This document shows positions 5,790-8,864 of a DNA stretch of 8,864 nucleotides, one piece after another; position 1 is the first letter of the stretch; the number at the start of each line of letters is the position of its first letter. Both the position numbers and the translations under genes were made by a program. Under the pieces are notes generated by a model. It did no database searches and was not told the origin of the DNA. It saw only the letters and a program-made list of their open reading frames with translations. Origin of the DNA: CAZVON01 sp964628435 (GTDB taxonomy: Bacteria > Patescibacteriota > Microgenomatia > Levybacterales > UBA12049); the NCBI GenBank assembly GCA_964628435.1, contig CAZVON010000035.1, positions 1 through 8,864 of the forward strand, read 5' to 3'.

Positions 5790-6795
5790 AGAATTATACC
5801 ATCCTCATGATCTTTCTGAACACGAAGCAGAAGGAAAATTATTTCTTGAATCATTAACGGTTTCAAACACATCCTTTGGAGAACTCAAACCAACGGAAAT
5901 GTTTTCTCCTGATGTATTGAGTGAAAAACCAGTGCGTTTAATTATGGAGCAAGGGCCTCCGTTAGCAGGTAAATCAACCGTGGCCCGTTATCTGGTAGAA
6001 AAATCTGAAACAATAGGAAGAAAAGCAATCTATGTGCCATTTGAAGGAGCGCAACAACTAACCTATACTCTTGGCAGTGTTGTTTTTAAAGGACAAGCAG
6101 GTGGCCATTCTCCACAAGAGTATAAACGCCAAACAGCGGTTTTTGAACTTGGCATTTACCTTGCGATGGCAAACGCACAACGTATGCTCAATGACGATCC
6201 AACTCTTCCCGGTATAGATATTATTGGCGAATCTCCTGGCGAGGTTGGAAGGGGAACGCAAGCTTTGATTAATATTTCCCGTATTGTAGGACCGCCGTGG
6301 ACAGTTGATTGGGTATTGCTTCTTCCTGGCAAAGAAATTTTTGAGCAAGGATTTCGTATCCGCTCATCCTATGGTCCTGATAAAGAAAGTAGAATTGCCG
6401 CGCTTGAGAAACATCCTACTGCAACGATATCAGATGAAAACATCCATATAGGTGGCGCAGGACTTATGGCACTTCTTGCGTATTTTAACCAAGAAGATGA
6501 ATTTCTTTCGCAGTTACACACATTACCTTTTCAAATTCCGCCCTTTTTTGCCCACATGACGCCGGAAATTCTTAAAGCGTTACCTCATGTCAAATTCCGA
6601 TTTATGGAAGAATGTTTTGCGCCATATTGGTTTGAAACAGTTCTTGGAGTGGATGCTTCCCATGTTGGTATATGGCGGAACGTGAAGGTGGTTCCTCTTG
6701 ATTTAGGGCATGATCCGCTTGCAGCCCACAACTTATTTTCTCAACCAGAAACGTTTGAGCAGATCAAAGCCGTGCTTGACCAAAATTCTGATTAA
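5782..6795 (+). CDS. P-loop NTPase/kinase-like protein of unknown function
   Basis: This 337-residue protein has a clear Walker A motif, GPPLAGKST (58-66, Lys64), after a strand (VRLIMEQ). A strand followed by acidic residues, GIDIIGESPGE (144-154), could serve as Walker B. The next block, WTVDWVLLLPGKEIFEQGFRIRSSYG (about 173-198), resembles the base-recognition and arginine-rich region of small-molecule or nucleoside kinases, but I cannot name the substrate. No membrane segment or DNA-binding motif is seen. The ATG lies inside the last codons of the histidine kinase (overlap 5782-5789), so translation is probably coupled and the two likely act in one pathway. A role as the kinase's partner in place of a response regulator is speculation from position. 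It could also be a zeta-toxin-like or nucleotide kinase; the family is not recognised. Confidence 0.8.
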   Translation: MLEELYHPHDLSEHEAEGKLFLESLTVSNTSFGELKPTEMFSPDVLSEKPVRLIMEQGPPLAGKSTVARYLVEKSETIGRKAIYVPFEGAQQLTYTLGSVVFKGQAGGHSPQEYKRQTAVFELGIYLAMANAQRMLNDDPTLPGIDIIGESPGEVGRGTQALINISRIVGPPWTVDWVLLLPGKEIFEQGFRIRSSYGPDKESRIAALEKHPTATISDENIHIGGAGLMALLAYFNQEDEFLSQLHTLPFQIPPFFAHMTPEILKALPHVKFRFMEECFAPYWFETVLGVDASHVGIWRNVKVVPLDLGHDPLAAHNLFSQPETFEQIKAVLDQNSD

Positions 6796-6805
6796 ACCCT
6801 ATAGT

Positions 6806-6834
6806 TTGACTTCTTAGAACCATACTGCTATACT
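6806..6834 (+). promoter_or_regulatory. Sigma70-type promoter upstream of the KGG gene
   Basis: TTGACT (6806-6811) and TATACT (6829-6834) are 17 nt apart. The predicted start near 6841 would give a leader of about 190 nt before the KGG gene. That contrasts with the leaderless genes elsewhere. The -35 overlaps a small palindrome, TTCTTAGAA (6811-6819). Confidence 0.6.
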
Positions 6835-6862
6835 TAGCTTCCATCCAAGGCAAAACCAGATA

Positions 6863-6877
6863 GTTCTTTTTAAGAAC
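6863..6877. repeat. Palindrome GTTCTT-TTT-AAGAAC (copy 1)
   Basis: This inverted repeat has 6-bp arms around TTT. Its 13-nt core TTCTTTTTAAGAA (6864-6876) is repeated exactly at 6935-6947, 71 bp away, roughly seven helical turns. No T-run follows and the arms are AT-rich, so it is not a convincing terminator. It is a candidate dimer-binding site or leader hairpin. Confidence 0.5.
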
Positions 6878-6931
6878 AAGCATACTGTATTTTGCCAATT
6901 GTTGAATTTGCACATTGAAGTGTTTTAAAAA

Positions 6932-6950
6932 TACTTCTTTTTAAGAAGTA
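6932..6950. repeat. Palindrome TACTTCTT-TTT-AAGAAGTA (copy 2)
   Basis: This copy has 8-bp arms and the same core as copy 1. It lies 85 nt before the KGG start codon, just upstream of an AAAGGAGGAT Shine-Dalgarno-like word (6961-6970). Two copies of one palindrome in the leader suggest a shared regulator or paired RNA hairpins. Confidence 0.5.
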
Positions 6951-7034
6951 ATGTCTTGAGAAAGGAGGATGCATTACGCGTACTCTGGCTCAGATTGATC
7001 ATGTCACAATCCATTACGAATGAGAGGAGATACC

Positions 7035-7346
7035 ATGTCAGACAGCGGTACTATGTCTGTTCGCGAAGCTGGCCGAAGAGGTGGCGAGGCTGTTAAGAAA
7101 AAGTACGGCCCAGAGTTCTACGCCCGCATTGGCCAGGTGGGCGGCAAACAGGTCGTCAAACGGCACGGATCGGCGTTCTACTCCCAAATCGGCAAGCTGG
7201 GTGGTCAAGCCATGAAAGCGGCACATGGTCCAGAGTTTTACTCTGAGATTGGCCGCAGAGGCGGCGAGGCCATGAGGGCCAAGCATGGTTCTGCGTACTA
7301 TTCCAGAATTGGGAAGAAGGGAGCTGAAAGCCGGAGATCTCAGTAG
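7035..7346 (+). CDS. KGG-repeat stress protein (GsiB-like)
   Basis: This 103-residue, hydrophilic, Gly-rich protein is built of four 20-residue units and a partial fifth. The pattern is [IA]G-x2-GG-x2-[VM]-x3-[HY]G-x2-[FY]Y, for example IGKLGGQAMKAAHGPEFYSE. It is the KGG repeat of general stress proteins such as Bacillus GsiB, thought to protect cells in drying, heat or starvation; the mechanism is not settled. The ATG at 7035 is chosen over 7020 because AGGAG (7025-7029) sits 5 nt before it, one of the few proper ribosome-binding sites here. Composition is odd: 7141-7200 counts 60% GC, while the kinase segment 5461-5520 counts 32%. Codons end in G or C much more often than in the neighbours. 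With its own promoter and strong terminator it looks like a self-contained, recently acquired unit. The stop is TAG. Confidence 0.85.
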   Translation: MSDSGTMSVREAGRRGGEAVKKKYGPEFYARIGQVGGKQVVKRHGSAFYSQIGKLGGQAMKAAHGPEFYSEIGRRGGEAMRAKHGSAYYSRIGKKGAESRRSQ

Positions 7347-7387
7347 TTCGTTCCTCCCCTCTTTTATAATCAGAGCTTCAACCCAAA

Positions 7388-7432
7388 GGCGCCACGCTCA
7401 TAACACTGAACGTGGCGCCATCTATTTTCTAT
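7388..7432 (+). terminator. Rho-independent terminator after the KGG gene
   Basis: GGCGCCACG (7388-7396) pairs perfectly with CGTGGCGCC (7411-7419). A further TCA/TGA pair sits inside after a 1x1 mismatch, leaving loop TAACAC. A T-rich tract (7421-7432) follows, interrupted by A and C. It is by far the strongest GC-rich hairpin in the window. Confidence 0.8.
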
Positions 7433-7463
7433 TTATGTTGCTTATGATATATTTACTTTATAT

Positions 7464-7655
7464 ATGGGCATCTGTTCAAGCAAAGAAAGTTACGTAACTC
7501 GCATCGGTGCAAATGGGCCGCAACTTGGCAATCCTAACGGCAATGCAGAAATTATAGTAACTGGTGGGGTTCTGCGTATGAGTCTTTTTAAAACCTCCAA
7601 AATACAACCTATACGTTCTCCTGAAGTTGTTTTTGATCAAACATCTCAAAAATAG
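7464..7655 (+). CDS. Doubtful small hypothetical protein (63 residues)
   Basis: This open frame runs from the ATG at 7464 to a TAG and begins MGICSSKESYVTRIGANG, with a Gly/Asn-rich stretch GNPNGNAEIIVTGG in the middle. No family, membrane segment or signal is recognised. A possible extended -10, TGATATATT (7445-7453), precedes it by 10 nt, slightly further than at the other leaderless genes. Codon use is acceptable but the frame is short. It could be a real small gene, a remnant of a larger one, or chance. Between it and the next promoter (7656-7743) I see nothing. Confidence 0.35.
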   Translation: MGICSSKESYVTRIGANGPQLGNPNGNAEIIVTGGVLRMSLFKTSKIQPIRSPEVVFDQTSQK

Positions 7656-7743
7656 TAGTTAGAAAGAAATCCCAGTAAGAAAATACTCTTATTTTGTATT
7701 GTATCACCACAAACACGGTTTCTCAATGTAAATGCTATTGTAC

Positions 7744-7772
7744 TTGACAGATGTGCGATTCTATAAGATAAT
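7744..7772 (+). promoter_or_regulatory. Promoter of the PsbP-like gene
   Basis: TTGACA (7744-7749) is a perfect -35, and GATAAT (7767-7772) is a one-mismatch -10 at exactly 17 nt. The ATG at 7780 is 8 nt after the -10, so a leaderless mRNA is expected. This decides the gene start, because the in-frame ATG at 7732 lies upstream of the promoter. Confidence 0.85.
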
Positions 7773-7779
7773 ACCCGCC

Positions 7780-8433
7780 ATGGAAGATATCTATAAAGAA
7801 AATCAACAACCTCCTGAATATATGGAAGAAGGATTCCTCACCGGCAACCTCACGAAACTTATTATAGGGCTTGTGGTTATCGTGCTGTTAGTTGGAGTAA
7901 GCTGGTATGTGCTGAACCGTTTTAATCTACTCAGTCGGTTTCGAAATCAACCGACCAGTCCAACTCCTACCGTCACTCCAACGCCGAGCTTGCCATTGTC
8001 TTCACCGACACTCCTACAACCTACTGGTACCCAGCAAGTACAAACGTGGAAAGACTATAGCGATTCTCGATTTGGCTATGGGGTTAAAATCCCGCAAAAT
8101 TGGGAAGGATTCAAACGAGCAGAAATTCCAAATGGGTATCAGTATGGAATTCACCCAATTGGCAGCGCTGATGTTCCAATTACGATCAATACCCAGGTAA
8201 ACCAAGCCAACTTAAGCGCCCAAGATTATGTAAACAGCGTCTATGGCGTAAACTTCCCCAGGCAAGTTCAGAAAGTAGCAAACCAAGATGCGATTGTGAT
8301 ACAAAACGGCCCAGTCTCAAGCTATTTTTTAACTCGGGGAGGAAATTTGTATGAACTCTCCGCTGTAACTACCAACAGCAACTACTTGAATGTCTTTAAT
8401 CAAATGCTTGCCACCTTCCGCTTTACCCGATAA
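7780..8433 (+). CDS. Membrane-anchored PsbP-like protein
   Basis: This 217-residue protein has a short acidic cytoplasmic start (MEDIYKENQQPPEYMEEG), one membrane helix (27-45, LIIGLVVIVLLVGVSWYVL), a Pro/Thr/Ser linker (about 53-85, with PTPTVTPTPS), and a compact domain predicted outside the cell. The domain opens YSDSRFGYGVKIPQNWEGF, typical of PsbP/DUF1795-like folds ('f..ys.p.fgfsi.yP..W'), and continues with alternating beta strands to FNQMLATFRFTR. In non-photosynthetic bacteria such domains have no fixed role; ligand binding or envelope functions are guesses. The start at 7780 is set by the promoter just before it. The gene is monocistronic and followed 54 nt later by msrB, which has its own promoter. 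Confidence 0.75.
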   Translation: MEDIYKENQQPPEYMEEGFLTGNLTKLIIGLVVIVLLVGVSWYVLNRFNLLSRFRNQPTSPTPTVTPTPSLPLSSPTLLQPTGTQQVQTWKDYSDSRFGYGVKIPQNWEGFKRAEIPNGYQYGIHPIGSADVPITINTQVNQANLSAQDYVNSVYGVNFPRQVQKVANQDAIVIQNGPVSSYFLTRGGNLYELSAVTTNSNYLNVFNQMLATFRFTR

Positions 8434-8461
8434 TTATTGTTCTCTTTTCTTTCTTATTCTT

Positions 8462-8473
8462 AAACAATTGTTT
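8462..8473. promoter_or_regulatory. Palindrome at the msrB promoter, possible operator
   Basis: AAACAATTGTTT is a perfect 12-bp palindrome whose last base is the first T of the extended -10 of msrB. A dimer bound here would cover the promoter spacer and block RNA polymerase. No regulator is identified, and AT-rich palindromes of this size can arise by chance. Confidence 0.4.
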
Positions 8474-8481
8474 GTTATAAT
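8473..8481 (+). promoter_or_regulatory. Extended -10 promoter of msrB
   Basis: TGTTATAAT is a perfect extended -10, with the msrB ATG 7 nt after its last base, again predicting a leaderless mRNA. No clear -35 box at normal spacing. Confidence 0.7.
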
Positions 8482-8487
8482 TTTTAT

Positions 8488-8864
8488 ATGGATACTACAA
8501 ACGACATGAAAAACAAACCAAAAGAGCACTGGAAAGAAAAGTTAACGCCGCAGCAATATAATATCTGTTTTTTAAAAGGAACAGAACCTGCTTTTAGTGG
8601 TAAATATACCAATAACCACGAAGAAGGAATGTATGAATGCGTTGCCTGCGGCAATCAACTTTTTTCTTCGGTGGCCAAATTTGACTCTGGTACTGGATGG
8701 CCAAGTTTTGACGATTCGGTCAACAGAGAGCATATTGAACTGGAAGAAGATACAAGCTATGGGATGATTCGAACCGAAGTGTTATGTAAAAATTGTGGCG
8801 CTCATTTAGGTCATGTCTTTGATGATGGCCCAACAGCAACTAGAAAACGGTATTGCGTTAACTC
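8488..8864 (+). CDS. msrB: Peptide-methionine (R)-S-oxide reductase MsrB (3' truncated)
   Basis: MsrB reduces the R form of methionine sulfoxide in oxidised proteins back to methionine, normally with thioredoxin as electron donor. The visible 125 residues hold nearly the whole domain: KLTPQQYNICFLKGTEPAFSGKY, a zinc-type CVACG pair, the substrate motif FDSGTGWPSF, the second CKNCG pair, then HLGHVFDDGP and RYCVNS, whose Cys is the expected catalytic residue. The window ends there, so only the short tail is missing. The N-terminus (MDTTNDMKNKP) is short and has no signal peptide, so it acts in the cytoplasm. The ATG at 8488 is fixed by the -10 box just before it. There is no fused MsrA upstream; a downstream partner cannot be excluded. 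Confidence 0.95.
   Translation, partial: MDTTNDMKNKPKEHWKEKLTPQQYNICFLKGTEPAFSGKYTNNHEEGMYECVACGNQLFSSVAKFDSGTGWPSFDDSVNREHIELEEDTSYGMIRTEVLCKNCGAHLGHVFDDGPTATRKRYCVN

Noticed and set aside
6863..6950. The two TTCTTTTTAAGAA hairpins as terminators of the P-loop gene
   Set aside because: The arms are AT-rich and no T-run follows either hairpin, so termination is unlikely.
7038..7286. Minus-strand ORF of 82 residues opposite the KGG gene
   Set aside because: It is the antisense shadow of a repetitive GC-rich gene, where long open antisense frames are expected.
7489..7498. Palindrome GTTACGTAAC
   Set aside because: A single 10-bp palindrome inside a doubtful ORF, not placed at any promoter and without a second copy; likely chance.
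7732..7779. Upstream ATG at 7732 as start of the PsbP-like protein
   Set aside because: The TTGACA/GATAAT promoter (7744-7772) lies downstream of this ATG, so the mRNA would not contain it.

Overview
The window looks like a fragment of a small-genome Candidate Phyla Radiation bacterium (Patescibacteria), most likely of the Microgenomates type. This is an inference from style, not from a marker gene. The signs are: AT-rich coding (a hand count of 5461-5520 gives about 32% GC); several genes with no Shine-Dalgarno sequence whose start codon sits 7-8 nt after a sigma70-type -10 box (leaderless mRNAs); and small single-pass proteins with Pro/Thr linkers, one carrying a 'GFAPIVVII' membrane anchor. 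No rRNA, tRNA, CRISPR array or insertion sequence was recognised.

Left part (1-2780): the 3' end of an unidentified gene; a small SET-domain protein lacking the usual active-site Tyr; a divergently transcribed VapBC-type toxin-antitoxin pair (RHH antitoxin, PIN toxin) with a consensus promoter and a 17-bp palindromic operator; and a membrane-anchored M23-like protein with altered metal ligands. A 32-nt imperfect direct repeat flanks the toxin-antitoxin module exactly (688-719 and 1483-1514). It suggests the module arrived as a cassette at the 3' end of the SET gene.

Middle (2799-3668): a proline-iminopeptidase-like alpha/beta hydrolase with an excellent leaderless promoter and an intact catalytic triad, but an in-frame amber codon at position 22. 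TAG ends other genes here, so this is best called a recent nonsense pseudogene or a sequence error.

The most unusual locus is 3825-6795: a soluble histidine kinase with an N-terminal MerR/excisionase-like DNA-binding domain, two GAF domains and complete HisKA/HATPase domains. It overlaps by 8 nt a P-loop NTPase of unknown specificity. No response regulator is visible. A tandem 9-bp repeat abuts the kinase start and may be its own binding site.

Right part (6796-8864): a promoter and a leader with paired TTCTTTTTAAGAA palindromes precede a GC-rich, Shine-Dalgarno-led KGG-repeat (GsiB-like) stress protein with a strong terminator. Its composition differs sharply from its neighbours. After it come a doubtful 63-codon ORF, a membrane-anchored PsbP-like protein with a near-perfect promoter, and the start of msrB (methionine-R-sulfoxide reductase), cut by the window end. 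KGG and MsrB suggest a stress-response flavour for this end.
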